A stretch of 64,000 nt of DNA. It comes from Candidatus Sumerlaea chitinivorans. Lineage in GTDB: Bacteria; Sumerlaeota; Sumerlaeia; Sumerlaeales; Sumerlaeaceae. Shown here in pieces: positions 1-9,656 of the stretch (position 1 is the first letter of the stretch; each line of letters starts with the position of its first letter). Under the pieces are notes generated by a model. The model had not been told where the DNA came from, ran no database searches, and was given only the letters and a program-made list of their open reading frames with translations. The position numbers and the translations under genes are program-made. The stretch lies in NCBI GenBank assembly GCA_003290465.1, contig CP030759.1:3225106-3289105 (forward strand), written 5' to 3'.

Positions 1-2465
1 ACCGATCCCCGCGCCGGATCGCGGCCGTAGCGCATGACGAATTCCCCCAGCAGATGCCAACGATGCGCATCTCCACTTTGCTGATTGCGAAGGAATGTCG
101 AACTTCCACCGTCATGGTGAACCGTCCATGTCACGTTCGTGGCATTCGCAGCGTAGCCATGCGTCACGTAGACGCGAAATATCCCATCCGTAGGTAAGAA
201 GGGGGTGAACCGTGCTGTTGCTTCGCTTGTTCCTGCTGCCACCACCAACGCCGCTCCCCCTTCCAAGCGGGGCGCCGAACTCTTGCCGGGATCTTGAGCC
301 CAGTTGCCGGTATAGTGGCACTCCGGAGCGGTCGTGACTTCGCCGAAAAAGTCCACCGTTTCCACCATCACTTCTTCGGTATACGGAACATCATTCGCGC
401 CTTCCGAGATCCGGATGTCGTCCAAATAAACGCCATCATCCACAAACTGGTTGGCGTCGGCGATCACACGGAATCGAATAAACAGGTTGGGGGACGCTGG
501 GACTTCGTCTAAGGGAAGCGTGATCCGACGCAGCGGGCTCAGCGAAGCGCGAAACCGCCGGAGTCGCTGCCATGTCGCGCCTCCATCGGGTGAGGCTTCC
601 ACCTCCAAGCGATCTCCCTCTGCGAAACGATTGGGGAAAAAGTGCTGGAGATAGAAGCTTAGCCGGGGGCGAACGAGCGGACGCACGTCGAAGGGGCCGC
701 CGGTGAGCATGGCCACGGTGCCCGAGGTGTATTGCACGCCGGGGCTATCTTGCCATGAGAGAGCGCCGGAGTGCGCATCGCCTCCCGCAAGCTCAAACCC
801 GTTTGCGATCCACGCGGAAGCCGTGGTGTCGCAAGGATCATCGAAAACGGTCGCAGCTGCTGGTGTCGCAAAGGTTGCGTAAGCGAATGGGGCTGCGTTG
901 CCGGCGGAATCCAGTGCGCGGAGCGCCACGCGGTAAGTTGTACCGGGCTCTAAGTTGGGTATCAACAACCACTCCGTCGTTCCCGGCTGGGATGGGCGTT
1001 TCCACACTGGATAAGCCTGCTGCAGAGCTTCAGTGGTGGCATCGGTCGCCGGCGCAATTTTCAATTGGTAGAAAGCTGCAGGCCCCCCGCCCGTATCAGG
1101 GGGTGCCGACCATCGAAGGATCGTTCCGCTTGGGCCGATGCTGTCCGCGGATAAGTCTTGGACAGGTTCCGGCGGACCAAGATCGGAAATAGACAGCGCG
1201 GCATGCGCGTTCAGCCGGCCGCCTGAAACGCTACGTTCCGAAAGCCCGGGAACCAGGTCTGCCGTTCCCATGAGGCGGTATTTCAGTTGAAGGGGATCGA
1301 GCAGCGGCTCGCGGGCAAGCACGAGACCACCAACGCCCGCAACCAAAGGTGCTGCGTACGAAGTCCCACTTCCCGTCCCGTAAGTGCTGGGGTAGCGTGC
1401 GAAATAGACTCCCGACGCTGGTGCCGAAAGCCCGAGGGTCGCCCGTCCATAATTGAAAATCCATTCATCGCGATTGGTCGAGCCACTCACCCCGAGCAAA
1501 TTGTCAAAGCCGAAACAGGCCGGATAGTATGGGTGTGCATCGGTGTCGAAGTGAAAGTTGCCGGCGGCAATGCTGAGAAACACGCCCTTCTCGCGCGCAT
1601 AAGCGATGGCATCGCGAAGCACGAGTGAGTAACCCGGCGTCCCCCAGCTTCCGTTGATGATACGCGCGCCATTGTTGCAGGCGTAAACAATGGCCTCGGC
1701 AAGGTCTGCCTCGGTCGCGAAGCCCTCAGGCGCAAAGCAACTCAAAATCATGAGCGGCGAGTTCCAGTTCGGAGAAGCGACTCCGATGCCGTTGTTGCTC
1801 GCTGCACCGGCTAAGCCAGCGACGTTGGTTCCGTGTCCCAAGACCGGGCCGACATTGTTGTTTTCCGCATAAAAGTTCCAACCGTTGACGTCGTCCACAA
1901 AACCGTTCCCGTCGTCGTCGATCCCATTGGCTGGAATTTCGCCGGCGTTGACCCAAATTCGTCCCGCGAGGTCTGGATGTGTGAGCTCGGTGCCGGTATC
2001 AATGATTGCGAGGATGACCGATGCACTACCGGTGGTGAGGTCCCATGCTGCGGGTGCGCGGATATCTGCGCCCGGCGTGCCTCCGCTTTGGCCTGTATTG
2101 CGCAACTGCCACTGGTTCGCGAAGAGGGGATCATTGGGCAAGGTGTCGGCGAGTTCCACGCGCCGATGGATCGTCGCCCACTCCACGTCCGGATCCGCTT
2201 TCAGGGATGCAAGTGTTGCCGAAATGTCCGAGGTGTGCGCGACGATCACAGCGCCTGGCATGCGAAGACGGCGCACAGACCCCAGCCGGTGTGTTCGCTG
2301 AAAATGGTCCAAATCCAGTTTGGTGACCTCGGACCCAGCAACGCGGAATATGACCTCCCCGCTGCTTGCCGCGCGCGCCGTGTTCGGGCCGATGCCACAA
2401 CCGAGTGCCAGCATCAACAACGTGATGCAGACTCCCCAAAGCGGTATCCTAAGATTCGTTTGCAC
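1..2465 (-). CDS. Secreted subtilisin-like serine protease (S8), 3' end outside window
   Basis: The frame is open from a GTG at 2465 to the left edge, giving about 821 residues with no stop. The catalytic triad is visible: Asp156 in IIDTGTE, His211 in GHGTN and Ser369 in GTSYAAP, with the oxyanion Asn in AAGN. The N-terminus has a hydrophobic signal-like segment (LLMLALGCG). After the protease comes an FN3-like domain, then a beta-sandwich, and at the edge a golvesin/xanthan-lyase-type domain (WHLLGEF). The GTG was chosen because AGAGG lies upstream and the signal peptide begins there. It overlaps the end of the upstream regulator gene by 17 bases, so the two are probably cotranscribed and translationally coupled. 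It likely degrades extracellular protein. The family call is firm; substrate and C-terminal anchoring are unknown because the end is missing. Confidence 0.9.
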   Translation of the reverse strand, partial: MQTNLRIPLWGVCITLLMLALGCGIGPNTARAASSGEVIFRVAGSEVTKLDLDHFQRTHRLGSVRRLRMPGAVIVAHTSDISATLASLKADPDVEWATIHRRVELADTLPNDPLFANQWQLRNTGQSGGTPGADIRAPAAWDLTTGSASVILAIIDTGTELTHPDLAGRIWVNAGEIPANGIDDDGNGFVDDVNGWNFYAENNNVGPVLGHGTNVAGLAGAASNNGIGVASPNWNSPLMILSCFAPEGFATEADLAEAIVYACNNGARIINGSWGTPGYSLVLRDAIAYAREKGVFLSIAAGNFHFDTDAHPYYPACFGFDNLLGVSGSTNRDEWIFNYGRATLGLSAPASGVYFARYPSTYGTGSGTSYAAPLVAGVGGLVLAREPLLDPLQLKYRLMGTADLVPGLSERSVSGGRLNAHAALSISDLGPPEPVQDLSADSIGPSGTILRWSAPPDTGGGPAAFYQLKIAPATDATTEALQQAYPVWKRPSQPGTTEWLLIPNLEPGTTYRVALRALDSAGNAAPFAYATFATPAAATVFDDPCDTTASAWIANGFELAGGDAHSGALSWQDSPGVQYTSGTVAMLTGGPFDVRPLVRPRLSFYLQHFFPNRFAEGDRLEVEASPDGGATWQRLRRFRASLSPLRRITLPLDEVPASPNLFIRFRVIADANQFVDDGVYLDDIRISEGANDVPYTEEVMVETVDFFGEVTTAPECHYTGNWAQDPGKSSAPRLEGGAALVVAAGTSEATARFTPFLPTDGIFRVYVTHGYAANATNVTWTVHHDGGSSTFLRNQQSGDAHRWHLLGEFVMRYGRDPARGS

Positions 2466-3843
2466 GGCTGCGCCGGACCTCTTTGAGTTTTTCTGAAATC
2501 TGCTCTTCTAAACCGTATTTCTTGATCCGGTATCCGAGCGTTCGCCGCGTGATGCCAAGGTGCGTTGCGGCTCGCGTAAAATTATATCGCGTCTTCTCTA
2601 ACGCTGCAAGGATCGCCTGTTTTTCGAGGTCTTCCAGTTTCCATTGTTCGAGAGCTTCACGCGCCAGAGGTCGTTCCTGCGACGCGTTCTGAATTTGAAT
2701 GGGAAGGTCGGCCGACTGGATCTCTTCTCCTTCACTGAGGACAACAGCATGTTCGATCGCGTTCTCCAGTTCGCGGATGTTGCCGGGGTAATCGTAACGC
2801 ATTAGGAGTTGGAAAGCGTCGCGCGAAAGCCGCTTGGGGGAGGCCCCTTGCGCGTATTTCCTTAAGAAATGCTCAATCAGGGGGGGAATATCCTCGCGTC
2901 GCTCACGCAGAGGCGGAATGTAGATCGGGATCACGTTAAGCCGGTAGTAGAGATCCTGCCGGAAGCGGCCCGCCGCAACCTCCGCCTCGAGATTTCGATT
3001 GGTTGCTGCGATCACTCGAACGTCCACTTTGCGCGGGACACTGTCACCCACACGCTGAATTTCACCCTCTTGCAGTACCCTTAAAAGCTTGACCTGCAGA
3101 TGCAGAGGAACTTCCCCGATTTCATCGAGGAAGATGGTTCCGCCGTGAGCGCTCTCGAACATCCCTTTTCGGGTTTCGATTGCGCCCGTGAACGAGCCCT
3201 TCACGTGCCCGAAAAATTCGCTTTCCATGAGCGACTCTGGGACAGCCCCGCAATTCACCACGATGAGAGGACCGGAGGCACGGGAGCTCATGAGGTGGAT
3301 CGCCTTGGCGAGGACCTCCTTGCCGGTTCCACTCTCCCCATGAAGCAGGACGCTGGAGTTTGCCGCAGCCACCTTGCGTGCTCGCTCGAGCACATCGCGC
3401 ATTGCCCGCGATACCGCCACGATGTTCTCGATTGAAAACTTCTGCCGAATGACGTCGCGCAGACGTTCGTTTTCCTCCTTCAGATGGCGCGTCTCCTCAA
3501 TGCGCTTCAAAAGCAGTTTGAGTTCATCGAAGGGGAACGGTTTGATGAGGTAATCGAGCGCTCCTTTTTTCATGCTTTCGACAGCGGTCGCAACCTCTGC
3601 GTATGCTGTCATCATGACAAAGTCGGTTGTGGGGCGTATTTGCTTCGCACGGTCGAGCACTTCGATCCCGCTCATCCCCGGCATGCGCAAATCGCACAGT
3701 ACGACGTCGAAGGCTTGTTGACCCAGCAGCGCCAGTCCCTCGTCGGGCGTGGTTGCTCGCGCCACTTCGTGGCCTTCCCTTTCAAGCATTCGGGCCAAAA
3801 CGCCTGTGATCTTTTCTTCATCATCTATGACGAGTATTTGCAT
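2449..3843 (-). CDS. Sigma-54-dependent NtrC-family response regulator
   Basis: This 464-residue protein has the full NtrC layout. Residues 1-120 are a receiver domain with acidic residues Asp7/Asp8 and phospho-acceptor Asp51 (LCDLRMPG). Residues about 140-375 are an AAA+ domain with Walker A GESGTGKE, the sigma-54 contact loop in the variant GSFTGA, and Walker B IFLDEIGE. Residues about 415-450 are a Fis-type helix-turn-helix (ATHLGITRRTLGYRIKK). It should activate sigma-54 promoters after phosphorylation by a histidine kinase. No kinase is encoded in the window, so it is an orphan here. Its 3' end overlaps the subtilase gene, suggesting the protease is in its own operon. Function class is certain; targets are unknown. 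Confidence 0.95.
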   Translation of the reverse strand: MQILVIDDEEKITGVLARMLEREGHEVARATTPDEGLALLGQQAFDVVLCDLRMPGMSGIEVLDRAKQIRPTTDFVMMTAYAEVATAVESMKKGALDYLIKPFPFDELKLLLKRIEETRHLKEENERLRDVIRQKFSIENIVAVSRAMRDVLERARKVAAANSSVLLHGESGTGKEVLAKAIHLMSSRASGPLIVVNCGAVPESLMESEFFGHVKGSFTGAIETRKGMFESAHGGTIFLDEIGEVPLHLQVKLLRVLQEGEIQRVGDSVPRKVDVRVIAATNRNLEAEVAAGRFRQDLYYRLNVIPIYIPPLRERREDIPPLIEHFLRKYAQGASPKRLSRDAFQLLMRYDYPGNIRELENAIEHAVVLSEGEEIQSADLPIQIQNASQERPLAREALEQWKLEDLEKQAILAALEKTRYNFTRAATHLGITRRTLGYRIKKYGLEEQISEKLKEVRRSRANES

Positions 3844-3949
3844 CGCCTTGATTTATCCCTTGGGGGTGAACAGAAAATCAACTTTTCATGAGACCCTCTT
3901 GGAGGTGGCAGCCGTTGCTGGGGGCTGTCGAGCAAACGAAGTTCTGTGC

Positions 3950-5695
3950 TCAGTTCTTTTCCAGTGGGGGTGGAATGCTCTCGTTCTGCGATAGACCGTT
4001 TCCCCGGCTAAAGAACTGACGCGCGGCTTCCCAAAACGTGCGGCGGGGAGCGAATGAACTCGTAAAAGGGGACTTCTTACCCTCCATCAGTTCGTGCCAC
4101 CGCACGATGTTGTCCCACAGAGCGCGATCCGCACCGAACCGTTCGTAGAGATAGAAGTGAAAGAGTGCCTCCTCATCAGTCCGGAACTCAATATGGCGGT
4201 GTCGCCGCCGGTGTGCACGGATCAGCGGCTTTTCTTCACGAAGTAACTGGTCCCACAAGTCCGGGAATCCCGCCCCCTCCGCAAACTGTCGTTTCTTGCC
4301 CCAGATGATCTCGGGTGGCAGTGCTGACTCGAATGCGAGGCGCAAGAGGTATTTGCTGATTTGGGTTCCATCTACCGGATTCTGCCCGATAAGCGCTTCA
4401 ATGGGGAGGCTCCGAGCAAAGGCAACAACGTCGCGTTGCAGGAAAGGCACTCGGCACTCCACGCCGTGCCCCATGCTCATGCGATCTACGCGCTGAAGGT
4501 TGGTCCAGTGGAGATCGCGGAGACTGCGGTCCAGTTCATTTCGAGCGGCAACTGGATCAGCGAGTGCGAGCTTTTGCCAGTAGTCGTAGCCTCCGAACAG
4601 CTCGTCAGCCCCCTCGCCCACGAGAAGAACCCGAAATGGTGCAAAGTCCATTGAGAGCTTACTCAACGCACAAAACTTGGCTCCCATTTCGGTGCCGATG
4701 CGTTGAGCAGCCAAAGCGCAGGCAAACCAGGTGGGGATTGCGTGACGGACCAAAAAGCGGTCGCAGCTTTCGAGATGGTAGGCTATGTGGGGCAGAGCTT
4801 GTTGAATTGTCACGGGTTCCAAAATCCATTCATGGTGGATGGTGCCGAGGTAGTCTGCCACACAACGCGCCGCCTCGAAATCGGGAGCCCCGGGGCAAGC
4901 CACCGTGAAGGTGTGGAGGGGGCGGATGTGTTGCGCCGCCACTGCGGCAACGACACTGCTATCCAGACCACCAGAGAGGAGCACGCCCACGGGGACATCG
5001 CTGGCAAGGTGGCTGCACACGGCCTTCTCGATCAAGCTTTGGAGTTTCGCTGCTAATCGTGGGAGTTCGATTGAGGCCTCTTGCTGGGCAGATTCTACTG
5101 CAACCCCGGCATAGCCAGCGAGAGGTGGCTGGAGTATCCCTGCTTCAGAATCGAAAACTTCGCCCGGCATAAGCGGCCGGACGGGCATGCGGGAGCCTAC
5201 CAATGCCTTTAGCTCGCTTGCAAAACGGGCACAGCAGGCCGTCCCTCGTTGACCGTTCCACGCAAGGTAAAGCGGTTTGATGCCCATCGGATCGCGAGCC
5301 AGCACCAGCCGATCGCGAGTCGCGACTGCGCACGCGTACATTCCGTCCAACTGAGCAAACCCCGACACATCCTCCTCTTCGAAGAGGTGCAGTATCGCTT
5401 CCGAATCCGCATGCGACCAAAAACGGTGGCCACGCGATCCCAGTTCGGCGCGCAGTGCCTCCAAGTTGTAGATCTCGCCGTTTGCCACGAGGGCATGGGT
5501 CCCCGTCTCGTTGACTATCGGCTGGCTGCCACGGGAGAGGTCGCGAATGGCCAGCCGAACGGACCCGATTGCAGCCGTTTCGCCACAGGGCCATACGCCG
5601 CGCCCGTTTGGGCCCCGATGAGCCAGTATGTCGAGCATTGAGTTGGCCAATTCCGATGCCTTGGCTTCGCCCCAGCATCCTGCGATTCCGCACAT
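3950..5695 (-). CDS. asnB: Asparagine synthetase, glutamine-hydrolysing
   Basis: The product (581 residues) converts aspartate, glutamine and ATP to asparagine. The start was moved 25 codons into the longest open frame, to the ATG at 5695, because class II glutamine amidotransferases need Cys directly after Met (MCGIAG) and a GGATGAGG ribosome site precedes this ATG. The N-terminal amidotransferase shows RLAIRDLS and NGEIYN. The C-terminal synthetase shows the PP-loop SGGLDSS at 241-247 and VGEGADELFGGYDYW. The C-terminal part lacks any obvious fusion. It lies alone, divergent from the secreted protein gene at 5939. Paralogues in polysaccharide loci modify sugars, but nothing nearby suggests that here. 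Confidence 0.93.
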   Translation of the reverse strand: MCGIAGCWGEAKASELANSMLDILAHRGPNGRGVWPCGETAAIGSVRLAIRDLSRGSQPIVNETGTHALVANGEIYNLEALRAELGSRGHRFWSHADSEAILHLFEEEDVSGFAQLDGMYACAVATRDRLVLARDPMGIKPLYLAWNGQRGTACCARFASELKALVGSRMPVRPLMPGEVFDSEAGILQPPLAGYAGVAVESAQQEASIELPRLAAKLQSLIEKAVCSHLASDVPVGVLLSGGLDSSVVAAVAAQHIRPLHTFTVACPGAPDFEAARCVADYLGTIHHEWILEPVTIQQALPHIAYHLESCDRFLVRHAIPTWFACALAAQRIGTEMGAKFCALSKLSMDFAPFRVLLVGEGADELFGGYDYWQKLALADPVAARNELDRSLRDLHWTNLQRVDRMSMGHGVECRVPFLQRDVVAFARSLPIEALIGQNPVDGTQISKYLLRLAFESALPPEIIWGKKRQFAEGAGFPDLWDQLLREEKPLIRAHRRRHRHIEFRTDEEALFHFYLYERFGADRALWDNIVRWHELMEGKKSPFTSSFAPRRTFWEAARQFFSRGNGLSQNESIPPPLEKN

Positions 5696-5938
5696 AGCCT
5701 CATCCAAATCTGAGGAGCAACAGGAAGGCAAAACATAATTTAAAGCGTGAGTGGACGCAAGCGGAGGCATGGCGCATTTAGGCCGGCATTTGTCAGAAGG
5801 TAGGTGCTGGCTTCCCTTGTGCCGAATCCCACCCGCAAGAGCGCAGTGCCACGTTGCCTTCTCTGAGATGCCTTAAGCTAAAGCGGTAGACGGCGATTCT
5901 CGTTGCCCTTACCATGTGCGAGTTGCAGCGGTGGAGCA

Positions 5939-7144
5939 ATGATTCGAGCCGCTTTGAGTCTGTTTGCATATTTGCTGTCAGTTTGCGCATTTGCAGCGCC
6001 AACCGCCGCACAACACGTGCGAGAAGAAAAAGGGGATCGGTCTTCAGTGAGCGAACGTAAGAAACATTTTAGCCGAACACTTCCCCACGATACCGCGGTC
6101 ACCAGTGGCGTTTTCGGCCCTACGGTGTGTGTGGACCCACAGTTTGCCTACTATTCTCATCAGCCGCTGGCGGAAACGATGGAAAAGATTCGCGCTGCGG
6201 GTTTCACAGCCGTCCAAGTAATTGATACCGGTCGTTTGGCGCACGCAACGCATCGTGAATGGGTCAAGGGTGCCCACGCCGTTGGTATGGCAGCAGTGCT
6301 GAGGATTTATCCTCCCACAGACCTTGAAATCTACGAGAGTCATCCCGAATGGCGGCAGAGAATGCTGGGCGGTGCGGAGGGCCGCTTCGACTGGCGTGTG
6401 TACGTCTGTCCGCGCGAGCCAGCAGCTCTTGATGCTTTGTGCGATAAATTGGCGACGACGTTGCAGGCTGCCTCGTACGATGGCGTGCAGCTTGCCGAGT
6501 GCTGGTTCGAGCAATGGGGAGGACCAGAAATCGCCCCCGGGCAGCCACGACCTCACTACGCCTGTGTTTGCGAGCGATGCCTTCAGGCGTTTCGCGACCA
6601 AACGGGACTCGATGCTCGTGAGATGCTTACCAACCCCGCATCGCCCTATTACTGGCGAAGGGCTGGTGTCGGTGCGGACGCGTACGCCGTGTGGGTCCAG
6701 CAGCGAGTGGATGCAGTGAGCTCGATGACCTTGCGGTTAGTTCAAGCAGCTCGGCGGGTCTCGCCCAGAATAGTTGTGAATCTCATGGTGCTGAGCGATG
6801 CCACGGTCGAGCCCGGCAAAACTCGTGAGTACCAAGGGGTAGACTGGCAGGCGCTCCTGACCTCCGTCCAGCCTGAGATCCTCACCATCCAGGACGCTTG
6901 GCAGGACTGGACGCGGGCGGATCTCCCACCGACCTTTATTCGTGAGTATGGCAAGGCGTATTGCGGCACAGCGAAGAGGTTGCTCCCCCAGGTGTTCCTA
7001 ATGACCCATGCAGATGTTGGGTCGTTGCCAGCCTCGCGCCGTTCGTCTTCGTGGGTGGCAGAGTTCCAGCAAGAGTCCATTCGCTCGGGTTTTGATGCTG
7101 CCTCGTTTTATGAGTGGAGTATCGGGCCATGGGTCCGCAGGTGA
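5939..7144 (+). CDS. Secreted TIM-barrel, glycoside-hydrolase-like protein
   Basis: The 401-residue product starts with a clear signal peptide (MIRAALSLFAYLLSVCAFAA). The ATG at 5939 is preceded by GGTGGAG and is better than the TTG 36 bases upstream. The body resembles hypothetical glycosyl-hydrolase-type TIM barrels: a strand-helix start (AAGFTAVQVIDTG), an instruction-like WRVYVCPREP segment, a DGVQLAECWFEQWGG strand with acidic residues at the expected barrel position, and a Cys pair in CVCERC. The likely role is extracellular or periplasmic carbohydrate processing. No specific GH family could be assigned. The gene is followed closely by another secreted protein gene. Confidence 0.55.
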   Translation: MIRAALSLFAYLLSVCAFAAPTAAQHVREEKGDRSSVSERKKHFSRTLPHDTAVTSGVFGPTVCVDPQFAYYSHQPLAETMEKIRAAGFTAVQVIDTGRLAHATHREWVKGAHAVGMAAVLRIYPPTDLEIYESHPEWRQRMLGGAEGRFDWRVYVCPREPAALDALCDKLATTLQAASYDGVQLAECWFEQWGGPEIAPGQPRPHYACVCERCLQAFRDQTGLDAREMLTNPASPYYWRRAGVGADAYAVWVQQRVDAVSSMTLRLVQAARRVSPRIVVNLMVLSDATVEPGKTREYQGVDWQALLTSVQPEILTIQDAWQDWTRADLPPTFIREYGKAYCGTAKRLLPQVFLMTHADVGSLPASRRSSSWVAEFQQESIRSGFDAASFYEWSIGPWVRR

Positions 7145-7288
7145 GCATCCGTAATCCCAAATGCGACACCTACGTCCGCGACCCCAACTTCAATAACAAA
7201 TTTTTTCTCTTGCTTTTGACCTCTTGAGGACCTTACAGGAATCTAGAAGGGTACACCCGTAACCAAAATTTTAGAGGAGGACAGAAGG

Positions 7289-8080
7289 ATGAAAGGAAGA
7301 CTTTTCATCGCAGGACTGGTCGCAGTCGCAGCAGCAGCTGCCAGCGGCGCAGTCATTCTGCAGGAAAATTTTACCGCGGCGCAGAATGGGACGCTGCCGG
7401 CTTCCCTGAGCGCTTCTTATGATGGCGGATCGGATGTAGTGGTGGTTCCGCTTGCAACCATGCAACCCACGATCGGGGGCGACCACACGGGTGGTGACGG
7501 CTATGTCTGCCGTGTGGGTGATTTGGGGAGTGCCGGTGGAGGATACAACTGGATTTATCCCACCTCAGCCTCGCCCCAGAGCGATGTCAGAGTGGCAGGT
7601 TGGGTTTATGTAGATTGGACGCAGTGGGATTCCACGCCCCTCGAGCGTGACTACATGATTATGGCGCGAATGACAAACACCAATCCGCAGAGCTCTCCAA
7701 CTCGTCAGGGGTATTTCTTCTTGGTAACGGCAAACTCGAGCTGGACGGGAATTTCACCCAACCCACCAAACTTTAAGCCCTTCCTGATGAAAAAGGTGAG
7801 CACCAGCCATGCGGTTATTGGCACCTATGGGACGAATGACGTGACTACCGGTTGGCACTATTTCGAGCTGGAGATCAATGGGAGCAACCTTGTGGGCAAG
7901 GTGGACGGAACCACCGTGGCCTCCGGAACAGATACTGCGTATACCGCGGGTAATGTTGCGTGGGGTTACTACGATGACAATGGTGCCGCGTCGTCCTATC
8001 CGTATGCGGCAGCGTGGGACAACATCATTTACGAGACCACGACCCCGTCGAGCGCCAGTGACTGGGCTCTTTACGAGTAA
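7289..8080 (+). CDS. Secreted lectin/LamG-like beta-sandwich protein
   Basis: The 263-residue protein has a signal peptide (MKGRLFIAGLVAVAAAAASGA) and an excellent ribosome site (GAGGAGG) before its ATG. The rest is rich in Gly, Thr, Ser and aromatic residues. It carries features of concanavalin-like jelly rolls: a paired GWVYVDW strand, a GWHYFELEINGSNLVGKVDG block typical of LamG-type folds, and a closing AAWDNIIYE strand. It ends without a PEP-CTERM or other sorting tail. It is probably an abundant extracellular binding protein, given the strong ribosome site and the strong terminator just after it. No exact family was recognised. Confidence 0.6.
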   Translation: MKGRLFIAGLVAVAAAAASGAVILQENFTAAQNGTLPASLSASYDGGSDVVVVPLATMQPTIGGDHTGGDGYVCRVGDLGSAGGGYNWIYPTSASPQSDVRVAGWVYVDWTQWDSTPLERDYMIMARMTNTNPQSSPTRQGYFFLVTANSSWTGISPNPPNFKPFLMKKVSTSHAVIGTYGTNDVTTGWHYFELEINGSNLVGKVDGTTVASGTDTAYTAGNVAWGYYDDNGAASSYPYAAAWDNIIYETTTPSSASDWALYE

Positions 8081-8130
8081 GATCTGCTGACACTTCTCAC
8101 CGGTTACATACTGGTGAGAAGGGAGATGTT

Positions 8131-8171
8131 AGCTGCAGGGAACTTGGGTGGTTCCCTGCAGCACTTTTTTT
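8131..8171 (+). terminator. Rho-independent terminator after the lectin-like gene
   Basis: A perfect 12-base-pair stem (GCTGCAGGGAAC at 8132-8143 with its complement at 8151-8162) has a 7-base loop and is followed by ACTTTTTTT. A second hairpin with a 9-bp stem (8093-8101 with 8113-8121) sits between it and the stop codon and may stabilise the mRNA 3' end. This is the cleanest terminator in the window. Confidence 0.92.
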
Positions 8172-8360
8172 GCCGAATGTTCTGCGCCAACCGCAGGGCG
8201 AGAGCGAAGAATCGCCTGCCTCTGGGGGGTAATGGTGCAAGCAAGTTTGTTTCGTTCCCTGAAAAAGCTTGCGGAAAAGGTCACCTGCGAGTGTACGCTT
8301 CGGACAAGTGGAGGCGTGTTTCGTGGCGCCCCTACCACCTAAAGCCAAGAGGTCTGGGAA

Positions 8361-9656
8361 ATGATCCATTCTGCGATTCATCAGTCCTTTGTGCGATATG
8401 CACTGTGCTTTGCGATTTTGGGCGTAACCACCTTCGCCGTGGCGGACAAACGGGCGGAAATTGCGAAGAAAATTCAGGATCTTGCACAACCCGTGACGTT
8501 GGTTTTCTGGCAAACGCACAATGCCGAGGAAACCGCGACGCTCAAGGACATCATCGCCGATTTTGAACGGGAACACCCGAAGGTGAAAATCGCGATGGAT
8601 ACGGTTGCCTTTGCGGAAGCACAGACAAAATTCAAAACCGCCGCCAAAGCTGGTAACGCTCCCGATTGCTTCCGCTGTGAGGTGGCATGGACCGCCGAAC
8701 TTGCGGAGCTCGGTTACCTTACCCCTCTCGACGACTATTTGGAGGAAGCAGACAAAGCGTCCTACCTTGAGCTTCCCATGCGGATCGCACAATACAAAGA
8801 GGAAACGTGGGGCTTACCGCAAGTTACCGATTGCCTTGCGCTTCTCTACAATAAGCGAATCCTGCGTGAAGCGGGCGTGGAGCCGCCTAAGACCATGGAC
8901 GAGCTGGTGCAGGTGGGGAAGAAAATCACGAAGCCTGAGAAAAACCTCTATGCTTTTGCATATCCCGCGACGGATAGCTACTTTACCCTCCCGTTTATTT
9001 GGGCGTTCGGCGGCGGACTGATTGACGAGAAGACAAACGAAGTGTTGATCAATAATGAAGGGTCGGTGCGGGGGCTTCAATTCATGCTCGATCTCCGCGC
9101 GAAAGAGAAGATCGTTCCGCCCAACTTCGACATCGCAAACGACTATAACAATCAGCTCGAAGATTTCAAAGCGGGGCGAATCGCCATGATCTTCATGGGA
9201 CCGTGGGCGACCGCAAACATTCTAACGGGAAGCGAATTCAAAAATGACCCGAAGAACCTCGGCGTGGCCTTGTTGCCGTCCGGCCCAGCCGGTAGCGGCT
9301 CGCCTATTGGCGGCCACTGCTATGTGGTCTCGGCTTCATGTAAGAATGCAGACGTCGCTTTCTACTTCTTGGATTGGATCAACAGCCCCAAGAACCAAGT
9401 GCGCTTTACGGTGAAGAATAATCTGTTGCCTACGCACCGTGCAGCTTACGACTTGCCCGACGTCAAATCGAACGAGATTGCGCAGGCGTTTCGCAAGCAG
9501 CTCGAGGTGGCCCGCGCCCGACCCGTGATTCCGGCGGGGGCGAGTCTTTTCCCGCCGCTTACACAAGCCTACCAAGATGCACTGCGGGGAGCGAAGACAC
9601 CTAAAGAAGCCCTCGACGCAGTCGCGAAAGAGTGGAAAAAACTACTGGAACGGTGA
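8361..9656 (+). CDS. ABC sugar transporter extracellular solute-binding protein
   Basis: The 431-residue protein is a family 1 (MalE/UgpB-like) binding protein. It has an N-terminal signal segment (ALCFAILGVTTFAVA). The mature start contains VTLVFWQTHNAEE and a DFEREHPKVKI strand, and the usual hinge features ALLYNKRILREAGV, PKTMDEL and GRIAMIFMGPWA are all present. It would deliver an oligosaccharide to a membrane transporter. No permease or ATPase is adjacent; the only sugar permease in the window is the MalG-type gene about 24 kb away at 32422. It is preceded by a strong terminator, so it should have its own promoter. Family assignment is strong; the substrate is unknown. Confidence 0.92.
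   Translation: MIHSAIHQSFVRYALCFAILGVTTFAVADKRAEIAKKIQDLAQPVTLVFWQTHNAEETATLKDIIADFEREHPKVKIAMDTVAFAEAQTKFKTAAKAGNAPDCFRCEVAWTAELAELGYLTPLDDYLEEADKASYLELPMRIAQYKEETWGLPQVTDCLALLYNKRILREAGVEPPKTMDELVQVGKKITKPEKNLYAFAYPATDSYFTLPFIWAFGGGLIDEKTNEVLINNEGSVRGLQFMLDLRAKEKIVPPNFDIANDYNNQLEDFKAGRIAMIFMGPWATANILTGSEFKNDPKNLGVALLPSGPAGSGSPIGGHCYVVSASCKNADVAFYFLDWINSPKNQVRFTVKNNLLPTHRAAYDLPDVKSNEIAQAFRKQLEVARARPVIPAGASLFPPLTQAYQDALRGAKTPKEALDAVAKEWKKLLER

Noticed and set aside
5808-5823. TGGC...TGC spacing resembling a sigma-54 promoter before the gene at 5939
   Set aside because: GG and GC have the right spacing but the flanking bases match poorly; chance matches of this quality are common.
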